Source of the DNA: a virus
Length of the DNA: 23,355 nt
Virus record (IMG/VR): IMGVR_UViG_3300042516_001094
Span: 1 to 23,355 of that record
Direction: 5' to 3' (one strand)
Shown here: piece after piece, positions 1 to 6,082 of the stretch
Numbering within the stretch: position 1 is the stretch's first letter
Layout: the number at the start of each line of letters is the position of its first letter
The notes under the pieces: generated by a model
Database searches by the model: none
Seen by the model: only the letters and a program-made list of their open reading frames with translations
What the model was told of the DNA's origin: nothing
Translations under genes and position numbers: made by a program

Positions 1-274
1 CGGCCAGGTCGGCGTCCATACCAAAGTGCGGCTGGATCGCGCCGCACGCGCCCGTCAAAAGGAACATCATGCTTTTTTTCGCAACGCCTCGAAACGATGC
101 CGCGCTGTTTAGCTGCCCGCTACTACAAGCAGCAATAGTGCCGCTAATGTAATCAACCACGCTCAGGACCACGAGCGTATGCACCGTGGGCGGCAAAGCA
201 GCCCAGAACGCCGTCAGAACGGCGACCGGCCAAAACGTTTTAACCGCCGTAACGGAAGCCGGTGCTTCGATCAT
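1..274 (-). CDS. phage holin (Phage_holin_4 type), partial at window edge
   Basis: The frame from the ATG at 274 stays open to the window edge, giving at least 91 residues with the C-terminus missing. It starts MIEAPASVTAVKTFWPVAVL and continues to a hydrophobic stretch (THTLVVLSVV-like, about 31-50). It has DYISG at 41-45 and then SFRGVAKKSMMFLLTG at 60-75. The motif 'llllivlDyltGilaa....lsS..gfrGi.rK' is characteristic of the Phage_holin_4 (toxin secretion/phage lysis) family. It would form membrane lesions that let the endolysin reach the wall. Two or three membrane segments are expected. The ATG follows the previous TAG after four bases. Position after the endolysin cluster agrees with the role. 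The end of the gene is beyond the window. Confidence 0.8.
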   Translation of the reverse strand, partial: MIEAPASVTAVKTFWPVAVLTAFWAALPPTVHTLVVLSVVDYISGTIAACSSGQLNSAASFRGVAKKSMMFLLTGACGAIQPHFGMDADLA

Positions 275-278
275 GGCT

Positions 279-608
279 CTATTGTCCTGCATGATCTCGC
301 ATCCGCACAACGGCGAGTTGAACGGCCAAGTCGATGACACGACCAGCCGCGCTGGGTACGCGCGCTTTCAGCGCGGAAGATGCGATCTGGAGCAATGCCC
401 GGCCACGCTCGGACGGCTCAAGGGCCAGCCATTGCTTCGCAATCGGCACGCCCAGCTCTTGCGCCGCGCGCAGTATCTCGTCGTCAGTCCGTGTCGGCGT
501 CAATGTCGCGACAAGCCGCACAATCGGCAGCGCCTGCTCGGCCAGCGATACGGCGTCGCGCATTTGACGACCGCCAAACCATGCACCAATTCTCATTAAC
601 CAGCTCAT
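279..608 (-). CDS. small protein of unknown function
   Basis: A 109-residue protein starting MSWLMRIGAWFGGRQMRDAV. It continues through SLAEQALPIVRLVATLTPTR and TDDEILRAAQELGVPIAKQW, and ends LAVQLAVVRMRDHAGQ. It is Ala/Leu/Arg-rich and helical with no obvious membrane segment or signal peptide. A short amphipathic start (MSWLMRIGAWFGG) might touch a membrane. Its ATG overlaps the stop of the preceding gene as ATGA, and it ends four bases before the holin gene, so it belongs to the lysis cluster by position. I cannot name a family. Candidate roles are a lysis regulator or anti-holin; neither is supported directly. Confidence 0.7.
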   Translation of the reverse strand: MSWLMRIGAWFGGRQMRDAVSLAEQALPIVRLVATLTPTRTDDEILRAAQELGVPIAKQWLALEPSERGRALLQIASSALKARVPSAAGRVIDLAVQLAVVRMRDHAGQ

Positions 609-1297
609 CGAATTGCTCCAAATATGGCCCCGCCAGCGATCGGCGCGACCAGCTTTAATATTCGCATACGCATCGAATCCGGCCTCGTCAGCCGGGCCAC
701 ATTCGCCGTCGTCACATCCACCGACTGCACAATCGACGGCACCGCCGCATTGATAGACCGCGCCGCTTTAGACGCCTCGCCCGCGGTCACCCGCGACGCC
801 CCCAGCAGCGCCGTCGTTTGCGCCTGCCAGCACGCGCCGTTGCCCCTGCAATCGGTCCACGGGTCCAGTCGTGCGCCGATCATGCGCGGCACAATCCGGT
901 ACTCGTCGAGCGCTGCCGTGGCCGCTTCCGTCGTCGGGCGCACCGTCGCCAGCACCGCCGCTCCCTGCCGGTCGATGGCGTCGCGGAGGTCCATCCTTGC
1001 GCCGGCCAATTGCGTCTCGGTCGCCACGCGCCATGCCGCGCTCTCGGCCACTGCCGCCGCACGGGCCCTGCCGCTTTCCAACGCCACCAGCCGCCGCCAA
1101 AGTGCGCTCTGGTCGGCCAGTTCGCCACGCGTCAACTCAGCCTCACGGGCCAGCGCCGCGTCAACCACATCCGGCACTTCGTCGATAATCCGCCGCGCGT
1201 CGCGCACGGCAAGCACCGCCTCAGCAGCCAGCCAAGCCAACGTGCCCAGCAGTACAATGACGACCGCTTCACGCACTACTTCGGCAGTTCGTCCCAT
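605..1297 (-). CDS. membrane-anchored coiled-coil protein in lysis region
   Basis: A 230-residue protein. It starts MGRTAEVVREAVVIVLLGTL and has one N-terminal membrane segment (about 11-31). A long Ala/Arg/Glu-rich helical part (about 32-135) follows, with coiled-coil character (VDAALAREAELTRGELADQS, LVALESGRARAAAVAESAAW). Then come a CRGNGAC pair of cysteines and a weakly hydrophobic end (LKLVAPIAGGAIFGAI). I chose the ATG at 1297, which has GGAG six bases upstream; an ATG four codons earlier has no ribosome site. The gene overlaps the end of the endolysin by 22 nt. One membrane helix plus a periplasmic coiled coil between endolysin and holin resembles an inner-membrane spanin, but no partner outer-membrane lipoprotein is seen, so the role is a guess. 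Confidence 0.72.
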   Translation of the reverse strand: MGRTAEVVREAVVIVLLGTLAWLAAEAVLAVRDARRIIDEVPDVVDAALAREAELTRGELADQSALWRRLVALESGRARAAAVAESAAWRVATETQLAGARMDLRDAIDRQGAAVLATVRPTTEAATAALDEYRIVPRMIGARLDPWTDCRGNGACWQAQTTALLGASRVTAGEASKAARSINAAVPSIVQSVDVTTANVARLTRPDSMRMRILKLVAPIAGGAIFGAIR

Positions 1298-1698
1298 CTG
1301 CCGCTCCATTTCACGTCTTTGCCGCTCCGGTCATACGCCCACACGACCCGCCCGCCGCTTGGCACGCCGGGCCGGATGTCGAGGTGAACGTACCCCTGAT
1401 GGATCGCCACGCCAACGCCCGCGAACTCAGGGAAGTTAACCAGCGCCTGCCAAATCGTCAACGGCGCAGGCCCCGCCACATCCGCCGCCAACCCCTTCGT
1501 ATGCCACCCCGGCGCGGCCTTCATCGCCTCGACTGGATGCTGGGCGCACCGGTAGCCGCTAGTGATCGTCACCGGCACGTTCAGCTTGTCGCGCAAGCCT
1601 TGCAGCGCCTCCACCAGCCGCAACTGTACGCCGAGCTGCCCGCAATGGCGGCAGGCAAACTCGGCGTCGGAAAAGTCGCGCGTCAGTTGATTAGGCAT
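1276..1698 (-). CDS. endolysin, M15-type D,D-peptidase
   Basis: A 140-residue zinc peptidase that would cut peptidoglycan cross-links to release progeny. The M15 pattern is clear: SGYRCAQHPVE (47-57), then WHTKGLAADV with His66 and Asp73 spaced as in the HxxGxAxD motif. YVHLDIR follows, with His105 and Asp107. Together they give the His/Asp/His zinc site. The C-terminus RVVWAYDRSGKDVKWSG is normal. A CxxC (16-19) in the N-terminal part is extra. The protein is a single catalytic domain with no cell-wall-binding repeat, which favours a Gram-negative host, by inference. It has no signal peptide, so it needs a holin to reach the wall. The ATG at 1698 lies just after the previous TAG; GGAG from the last Glu-Pro units is four bases upstream. 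Confidence 0.9.
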   Translation of the reverse strand: MPNQLTRDFSDAEFACRHCGQLGVQLRLVEALQGLRDKLNVPVTITSGYRCAQHPVEAMKAAPGWHTKGLAADVAGPAPLTIWQALVNFPEFAGVGVAIHQGYVHLDIRPGVPSGGRVVWAYDRSGKDVKWSGRWDELPK

Positions 1699-1699
1699 T

Positions 1700-2164
1700 C
1701 TACTCCGGCTCCGGCTCCGGCTCCGGCTCCGGTTCCGGCTCCGGTTCCGGTTCGGGTTCGGGTTCGGGTTCGGGTTCGGGTTCGGGTTCCGGTTCGGGTT
1801 CGGGTTCGGGAGGCGGTTGCGGAGGCGGCACGACCGGTAGCGCCGAAAGCTGAGCCAACGTAATAGGCTGCCCGCCAAGACTCAACGAAGGCATGAGCGG
1901 CGCAATCCGCACCGCCTCGACTGCGCGCTTCAAGCCGTTCAATTCGGCCTCCATCGCGGCAATCCTTGCCAATTGCTCCGGCGAGTGGTGCGCGCGCGGC
2001 AAAATGACGCCCTTCAAGACGTTTTCAAGTAGCTGGTGCAAAATGTATACCTCCAGATTCGGCATACCAAGGCTCACAGCGTAATCGTCGGCCACTGTCA
2101 CCGCGCGGTCCGGGATCGTCACTTCAATAGCGGGTAGCTCATCCCGCTGCAAAATAAATTTCAT
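1700..2164 (-). CDS. phage protein with C-terminal Glu-Pro repeat
   Basis: A 154-residue protein. Residues 1-110 look globular: MKFILQRDELPAIEVTIPDR, VTVADDYAVSLGMPNLEVYI, LHQLLENVLKGVILPRAHHS and a short coiled-coil segment PEQLARIAAMEAELNGLKRA. Residues 113-119 are Pro-rich, and the last 35 residues are an unbroken EPEPEP chain (17 units plus a final E) ending in a TAG. The ribosome site GAGGTG is four bases before the ATG. A (Glu-Pro) chain is stiff and extended, like the periplasm-spanning part of TonB, so the tail may act as a spacer or rod. I do not know the family. It lies directly before the endolysin, with two bases between the TAG and the endolysin ATG. Confidence 0.75.
   Translation of the reverse strand: MKFILQRDELPAIEVTIPDRAVTVADDYAVSLGMPNLEVYILHQLLENVLKGVILPRAHHSPEQLARIAAMEAELNGLKRAVEAVRIAPLMPSLSLGGQPITLAQLSALPVVPPPQPPPEPEPEPEPEPEPEPEPEPEPEPEPEPEPEPEPEPE
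1703..1810 (-). repeat. 108-bp hexanucleotide tandem repeat (18 units) encoding Glu-Pro
   Basis: The plus strand is a run of six-base units CTCCGG, TTCCGG or TTCGGG. Read on the minus strand these are GAG CCG, GAA CCG or GAA CCC, all coding Glu-Pro. The five units nearest the following endolysin gene are mostly GAG CCG and give GGAG on the mRNA, while the distal units are mostly GAA CCC. The tract can change length by slippage in six-base steps without shifting the frame. Confidence 0.9.
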
Positions 2165-2179
2165 AAAGCACCTCGATTG

Positions 2180-2833
2180 CTATCCTATCTTCCGCGCCGC
2201 ATAAATCCGCTGCTCGGCTCCAACCTCAATGATTCTCGCGTCATACGCCACAGTAGTAATGCGCATCTCGCCCGGCACGTCAAAGCGCCGCCCCGCCGTG
2301 CCGGAAAACGACACAATCGGCAACGACGACGCTATGACAACTGACCAGCCATCCATACTGGCTGCAGATTGCTGCTCGGTCGCGCGCGCCACGCTCCCGA
2401 CAAACGTTCCGGCTGCCGCCAAAAGCCTCTTCGCCGACGCACTCCGCGCCGCGCCGCTAAACGCACCGCCCGCCGCCTCCAGACTCTTGCCCACCACTTC
2501 GCCTGTCACCGCCGACCATACGCCCATGGCAGCTACGGCAGACTTACCCGTCACGGCTCGCCCAGTAGCCGACCAGGTGGCCGTGCTTGCCGCAACCGGC
2601 CTGCCAACATCCCTACTCGTAGCCCCAGCCCATGCGCCCATAGCGGGCGCCGCAAAATCGACGACGTACACCGCGCCGCCAAATGTAACGGTGGCGGACC
2701 ACGAGCCCATTTGGCCTGCGAGTTGCTTGCCGACCACCTCCCGCGTCGCCCCAGCCCACGACCCCATCGACGCACTAAACGACTGCGCAATGAGGCCAGT
2801 TGCCGCAGGCTGGAATAGCAGCAGGAGGCTCAT
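2180..2833 (-). CDS. repeat protein of eight ~19-residue units
   Basis: A 217-residue protein starting MSLLLLFQPAATGLIAQSFS. Residues 17-172 are eight imperfect units of 18-22 residues, with the theme A-A-x-M-G-x-W-S/A-G/A-x-T then V-G-K. Examples are SASMGSWAGATREVVGK, FAAPAMGAWAGATSRDVGR and AVAAMGVWSAVTGEVVGK; later units are more degenerate. The C-terminus (about 173-217) has small R-x-x-x-V repeats (MRITTVAYDARIIEVGAEQR). Similar repeat tails with 'GsfsltG' units are found in siphophage fibre and adhesion proteins. The hydrophobic first residues are too short and lack a positive charge for a proper signal peptide. No strong ribosome site is seen and the ATG is three bases after the previous stop. 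A beta-repeat shaft or surface-displayed stalk is plausible. Confidence 0.78.
   Translation of the reverse strand: MSLLLLFQPAATGLIAQSFSASMGSWAGATREVVGKQLAGQMGSWSATVTFGGAVYVVDFAAPAMGAWAGATSRDVGRPVAASTATWSATGRAVTGKSAVAAMGVWSAVTGEVVGKSLEAAGGAFSGAARSASAKRLLAAAGTFVGSVARATEQQSAASMDGWSVVIASSLPIVSFSGTAGRRFDVPGEMRITTVAYDARIIEVGAEQRIYAARKIG
2318..2785 (-). repeat. eight-unit repeat array in the 217-residue virion protein
   Basis: Eight consecutive protein units of 18-22 residues, with Trp or Phe at the same place in each (GSWAG, GSWSA, GAWAG, ATWSA, GVWSA, GAFSG, GTFVG, DGWSV). The DNA has diverged enough that the repeat is clearest at protein level. Unit two carries a few extra residues. This indicates old internal duplication rather than a recent expansion. 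Confidence 0.75.
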
Positions 2834-2836
2834 ATA

Positions 2837-4381
2837 CTACACCGGCGGAACGAGCAGTTCAAAGCACTCCTGACCGCTCGCCGTGACCTGCACCACAAAG
2901 CTAACCCGCGTAGGGTCATCCGTGAATATGGTCGTAGCCATGCGCGCCCCAACTGCCGCCGTACCCTGCGGGAAGCGCAAATAGAACGCTGGCAGTAGCA
3001 CCCGGTTCTTCATGTCGAACCGAAAGTGCCGCTGTGTACCCGACTGATTGATGACCGCGTACCGGCCCTCATTCGTCCACGGATCCAGCGCAATGCAACT
3101 ACCGGCAGCAAAAGTCGCACCAGCGTTGCCGACGGCAATCGTTGACGTCCAAGCCCCCGTCGCCGCGCCCGCAATGTCAAACAGATCCACCGTTGCTGCG
3201 CCGCCGCCGCGAAAAACGAAGACGTGCGAGTTGCGGCTGTTTTTTTCGGTGTCCGGGGTGATCGAAAACGCATGGGCTGCCACGCTTCCCGCCGCATGGG
3301 CTGCCGGTCGCGCCGCAAAGGTGGTCGTGTCCCAAGTGTTTGCGCCGATCTGGTAGGTATACGTTGAGGTCTGCGCCGACGTCCAGAGCAAAATCCGGTC
3401 GCCGTTGTTCTCGATCACAAACCGGGCCGATGCCGATGGCGTCACTGTCCAGGTTGGCACAGTGTATACCGCCGAGGGCCCGGCTGTGTGACTGGTAATG
3501 TTGCGCCGCTGGCCCACGCTGGTGGGCGTGGTCGTGTCCTCGACGATGCGGATCTGGAAGTTTCGGAACTCGTTGGCTACCACCGCAAAGTCCAGCGTTC
3601 CAACCGCGCCAGTGATCGACGTTGCAGCCGAGCCGGTCGCCGTAATAACGCCGAAGTAGCCAGTGCCCGGCGTCCGGTTGTGCGGCACATGGCCCTCATC
3701 TAGCCCGATGAAACTACTGTCCGTTCCTACCGACGCGGGCAAATTCGTGTTCGACAGATTGCCGCTGTAGCTGTTCGTCGCAAGGTCGTAATGCTTGAAG
3801 GCTCCCGCCGCCAACGTGCCAGCCGACAGCAGAAACAGCCGCCCGCTGAGGATCTCGTACCCATCGCCACTCGCCGGCGTAAACGTGAGAGCGGAATCAA
3901 GTACCAGTGTTGGTGTGGTGCCCGCCGTGTTGGCAACAATATACCGTTCCTCGACTTTGCCTGAGCCACCAGCAGTGTTGCCAATGATGCGAATCTTGAA
4001 CCCGCGCTCGTCGCCCCGGTTGGCTAACTGGTTGACGCCGACCGCCGCCGGGAGCGCAGTGGTCAGGGTTAAGCGAGTAGTCGTCGCGCCCGCCGCAATC
4101 GTCCCACGCGGGCCGAGCGACGGCATCATAACGCAGCCAGCGCCCGCGCCAAACGTGCCAGCCATAGCCGGAGAGCCGAGCGACGCCCAGTCGTCCGAGT
4201 ACGGGTTGTAAGTATCTAACGCTGTGTTGGTTCGAAAAAAATACAACAGCGGGTGCTGATCCGTGTTGTTTCGCAAGTCCTGAGCCATCGACCGACCGGC
4301 GGCGTGTGCAGCAATCGCCGGCGAAATTGGCCGCCATTCCGGCTTGTCAATAATCCCTTTGAAGTTGAGCGTCGTAGGCAC
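2837..4381 (-). CDS. large beta-rich virion protein, likely tail fibre or adhesion component
   Basis: A 514-residue protein with a GTG start that shares one base with the previous TAG (TAGTG). It starts MPTTLNFKGIIDKPEWRPIS. The rest is mostly Gly/Ala/Thr-rich beta sequence: DDWASLGSPAMAGTFGAGAG, MMPSLGPRGTIAAGATTTRL, TPTLVLDSALTFTPASGDGY, WTSAQTSTYTYQIGANTWDT. It also contains kelch-like or propeller-like turns (HVFVFRGGGAATVDLFDIAG, CIALDPWTNEGRYAVINQSG, HFRFDMKNRVLLPAFYLRF). A phage structural protein of this general type, with repeating short blades, is common near fibre genes. I do not see a catalytic motif (no clear pectate-lyase, endosialidase or lipase signature), so depolymerase activity is not supported. 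It is probably a receptor-binding or structural tip component, by position. Confidence 0.75.
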   Translation of the reverse strand: MPTTLNFKGIIDKPEWRPISPAIAAHAAGRSMAQDLRNNTDQHPLLYFFRTNTALDTYNPYSDDWASLGSPAMAGTFGAGAGCVMMPSLGPRGTIAAGATTTRLTLTTALPAAVGVNQLANRGDERGFKIRIIGNTAGGSGKVEERYIVANTAGTTPTLVLDSALTFTPASGDGYEILSGRLFLLSAGTLAAGAFKHYDLATNSYSGNLSNTNLPASVGTDSSFIGLDEGHVPHNRTPGTGYFGVITATGSAATSITGAVGTLDFAVVANEFRNFQIRIVEDTTTPTSVGQRRNITSHTAGPSAVYTVPTWTVTPSASARFVIENNGDRILLWTSAQTSTYTYQIGANTWDTTTFAARPAAHAAGSVAAHAFSITPDTEKNSRNSHVFVFRGGGAATVDLFDIAGAATGAWTSTIAVGNAGATFAAGSCIALDPWTNEGRYAVINQSGTQRHFRFDMKNRVLLPAFYLRFPQGTAAVGARMATTIFTDDPTRVSFVVQVTASGQECFELLVPPV

Positions 4382-4821
4382 TATGTGATCCTCCCCCGCA
4401 CGTTCTCGGCCCAGTTAGTGCGCATTAGCTGGTCGATGTGCACGTCTTTGATAGCAAAGCCGCCCAGGTTATTCAGCGACGTGACAGTTGAGCAGGTCGA
4501 CACCGTCGTCACCGTCGACACCGTCGTCACAGACGTCAGGGTGCCGGTCTGCACTTCAACCCTCGCAGCGCCCGTCAGCGGATTCGTCCACATTGGCCGC
4601 ACGATGGCGTTGACCGCGTTACGCAAACTGGCCTGGATGTCCTGCAACGATGCCCACACCGACCCAACCCCGGCCCCAGGCGCCGCCTCTTCAACGACCA
4701 AATGAATGGCGCTATCCGGCGTGCCATCGGTCAATTTCATGCGCTGGTAATTGTGCGGACCGACCTCGTCGGTCGCTATCGACGTGCCGGAGCCAGCAGT
4801 AATCTGTACGTTATCTGGCAT
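4381..4821 (-). CDS. conserved virion-associated protein
   Basis: A 146-residue protein starting MPDNVQITAGSGTSIATDEV, followed by GPHNYQRMKLTDGTPDSAIH, a pattern shared by a widespread phage structural family. A central helical part (SVWASLQDIQASLRNAVNAI) is followed by a Thr/Ser/Val repeat region (TLTSVTTVSTVTTVSTCSTV) and ends TNWAENVRGRIT. The Val/Thr repeats resemble the beta-strand repeats seen in fibre or tail-tip proteins. The ATG at 4821 overlaps the preceding TAA by one base; a longer in-frame start upstream would run through the previous gene and is rejected. The TAG stop shares one base with the GTG of the next gene. It is likely a structural subunit of the fibre region, with no enzymatic motif seen. 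Confidence 0.72.
   Translation of the reverse strand: MPDNVQITAGSGTSIATDEVGPHNYQRMKLTDGTPDSAIHLVVEEAAPGAGVGSVWASLQDIQASLRNAVNAIVRPMWTNPLTGAARVEVQTGTLTSVTTVSTVTTVSTCSTVTSLNNLGGFAIKDVHIDQLMRTNWAENVRGRIT
4496..4530 (-). repeat. 18-bp direct repeat pair
   Basis: GTCGACACCGTCGTCACC at 4496-4513 is followed at once by a near-identical copy from 4514, complete over at least 17 bases. It encodes the repeated VTTVST hexapeptide in the 146-residue virion protein. It is a small tandem duplication that keeps the frame. Confidence 0.75.
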
Positions 4822-5411
4822 TACGAGCCCCCTGCCGGAACCGTCAAAGTGTAAGTAAATTGGATGCTGTCGCCGTTGGCGACGTTGATAGCGGCGAACG
4901 TGCGTCGATCCCAAAGCGTGCCGGAGGTCGAGGCGGAAAACAGCCCCCACTCGGTTATGGCAAGCGTCGATGTAAAGTTAAACGTCGCCACCGTCCGGTA
5001 CTGCCCAGCCGTCGGCGTGCTTTGCGTGCCGCTCACCCGCGACAGGCCCGACGGCGTCTGCAGTGCCGTATCGCCGATGGCCATGGCCGTTGTGCCGGTG
5101 CCGCAGTCCTGCCAGTTGAAGGCGTTGATGCGCGCCGAAGACGCGGCCAAAAAGTCCGCAGCAAGATAGTTGGCCCCGGCAGTCGTCACCAAGCCGACCA
5201 ACACGCCGGGGTCCTGCCCGGCCAGTTCGGGATTCGCCGCCGCCCACACCGCAAACGCGGCAAGCGACAAATGCGGGAGCCACTTCCGCCAGCGCTCCCA
5301 TTCGCGCTCCCAATGCTTTTTCTGGCCGCCAAGGGCGATCTCTCGCGCCGAGCCGTCAGTCCTAATTACGACCGCCGCCAGTTCGGCGCGGGTTATCAAT
5401 TGCTGCTCCAT
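4821..5411 (-). CDS. conserved virion protein with Trp-rich N-terminal helix
   Basis: A 196-residue protein with strong ribosome site (AGGTAGGAG, four bases before the ATG). Residues 1-30 are hydrophilic (MEQQLITRAELAAVVIRTDG). Next is a Trp-rich charged helix (KKHWEREWERWRKWLPHL), then a short hydrophobic stretch (SLAAFAVWAAANPELAG). From about residue 70 the sequence VLVGLVTTAGANYLAADFLA, NWQDCGTGTTAMAIGDTALQ, RVSGTQSTPTAGQYRTVATF, LAITEWGLFSASTSGTLWDR and GDSIQFTYTLTVPAGG matches a phage structural family I know from many siphophages, commonly called minor structural or tail fibre-associated protein. Its stop overlaps the next ATG as TAATG. The function within the tail tip region is not known. 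The Trp-rich part may contact membranes or another virion protein. Confidence 0.75.
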   Translation of the reverse strand: MEQQLITRAELAAVVIRTDGSAREIALGGQKKHWEREWERWRKWLPHLSLAAFAVWAAANPELAGQDPGVLVGLVTTAGANYLAADFLAASSARINAFNWQDCGTGTTAMAIGDTALQTPSGLSRVSGTQSTPTAGQYRTVATFNFTSTLAITEWGLFSASTSGTLWDRRTFAAINVANGDSIQFTYTLTVPAGGS

Positions 5412-5418
5412 GATACTC

Positions 5419-5703
5419 CTACCTTTGCCTCACGCGAATCGTCAGGCTCCGCTCATCTGTGCGCCCGCCGCTGGTCACAATCCGATTCGTGACCGTGTAA
5501 TCCGTGCCCGCCACGCCGCCGGACAGCCATACCGTCGTTACTTTCCCGGCTGAAATGCCACTGGCGGCCTGCACAAGCCCAGCCGCTACGGTCCAGGTGG
5601 ACGTCGTCACGGTCTCGCCCGTTGCCAGCCAGCCGTCCGTCGCCCAGTCAAACCCGTAGTCGAGTTCGGCGGCGGGGTCCTTGATTATGACGGGGATGAC
5701 CAT
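5419..5703 (-). CDS. fibre-tail adaptor-like virion protein
   Basis: A 94-residue protein starting MVIPVIIKDPAAELDYGFDW. It contains LATGETVTTSTWTVAAGL, VTTVWLSGGVAGTDYTVTNR and IVTSGGRTDERSLTIRVRQR. The series 'kdP.a.LdY..DW...WL..gdtI.tStW.v..gl', '...WlsGG..g..Y.vtn.i.t..GR...rtl.i.v' is a well-known conserved phage family annotated as a fibre-tail adaptor. The fold is expected to be an all-beta sandwich with no membrane segment. It lies four bases after the signal-peptide gene with only a weak ribosome site. Its presence next to fibre-type genes fits a role linking fibres to the tail. The family match is strong but the exact role is from annotation tradition. Confidence 0.8.
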   Translation of the reverse strand: MVIPVIIKDPAAELDYGFDWATDGWLATGETVTTSTWTVAAGLVQAASGISAGKVTTVWLSGGVAGTDYTVTNRIVTSGGRTDERSLTIRVRQR

Positions 5704-5707
5704 GTGA

Positions 5708-6082
5708 CTAGTTTACCCGACTCTCTAGCGCCGCCCTTAGTTCGAGCACCGTCACGCCGACTACCTCAACGTCGCCCAGCAACCAGAACGCCGCGCTTTC
5801 CGGGTGCGGCAGCCGGTCCACGTACTGCACCGCTTCCACCTCGCGCCCGGCCTCCCGGTAGCGAATCGCTACGCGATAGCCGGTGATGCTGGAGTCGCTT
5901 GACGCAATCCATATCTGCTGCGCCTTTTTGTCGGGAAACAGCGTCATGCCGGTAATGCGCCGCATTGCCGGGTAGTCTACGCACGTCACGCGCACGTAGC
6001 CCGTAGCGGTGTTGCGCTGCTGGCCGCAAAGGTCAGCTAGTGCTGGCAGCGCCAATGCGAATAGTAAGCCTAAGGTCTTCAT
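5708..6082 (-). CDS. small protein with Sec signal peptide, unknown function
   Basis: A 124-residue protein beginning MKTLGLLFALALPALA, a clear Sec signal peptide with likely cleavage after Ala16. The Cys at 19 is not in a proper lipobox, so signal peptidase I is more likely than lipoprotein processing. The mature part has two Cys (19 and 34) that could form a disulphide bond. A beta-rich core includes MTLFPDKKAQQIWIASSDSS and ITGYRVAIRYREAGREVEAV. I chose the ATG at 6082, which overlaps the fibre stop as ATGA; an in-frame ATG four codons upstream is weaker. An exported protein inside a virion-gene run is unusual. It may act in the periplasm (superinfection exclusion, receptor masking, lysis), but this is inference. 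I do not recognise a family. Confidence 0.72.
   Translation of the reverse strand: MKTLGLLFALALPALADLCGQQRNTATGYVRVTCVDYPAMRRITGMTLFPDKKAQQIWIASSDSSITGYRVAIRYREAGREVEAVQYVDRLPHPESAAFWLLGDVEVVGVTVLELRAALESRVN

Noticed and set aside
1699-1878. N-terminal extension of the endolysin frame through the hexanucleotide repeat (Asn-Pro and Arg-Ser repeats)
   Set aside because: It is the Glu-Pro tract read in another frame. The endolysin has a sensible ATG at 1698 right after the previous stop.
2837-4381. Depolymerase activity of the 514-residue protein
   Set aside because: No catalytic motif of pectate lyase, sialidase, lipase or glycosidase families can be seen; only a beta-rich composition.
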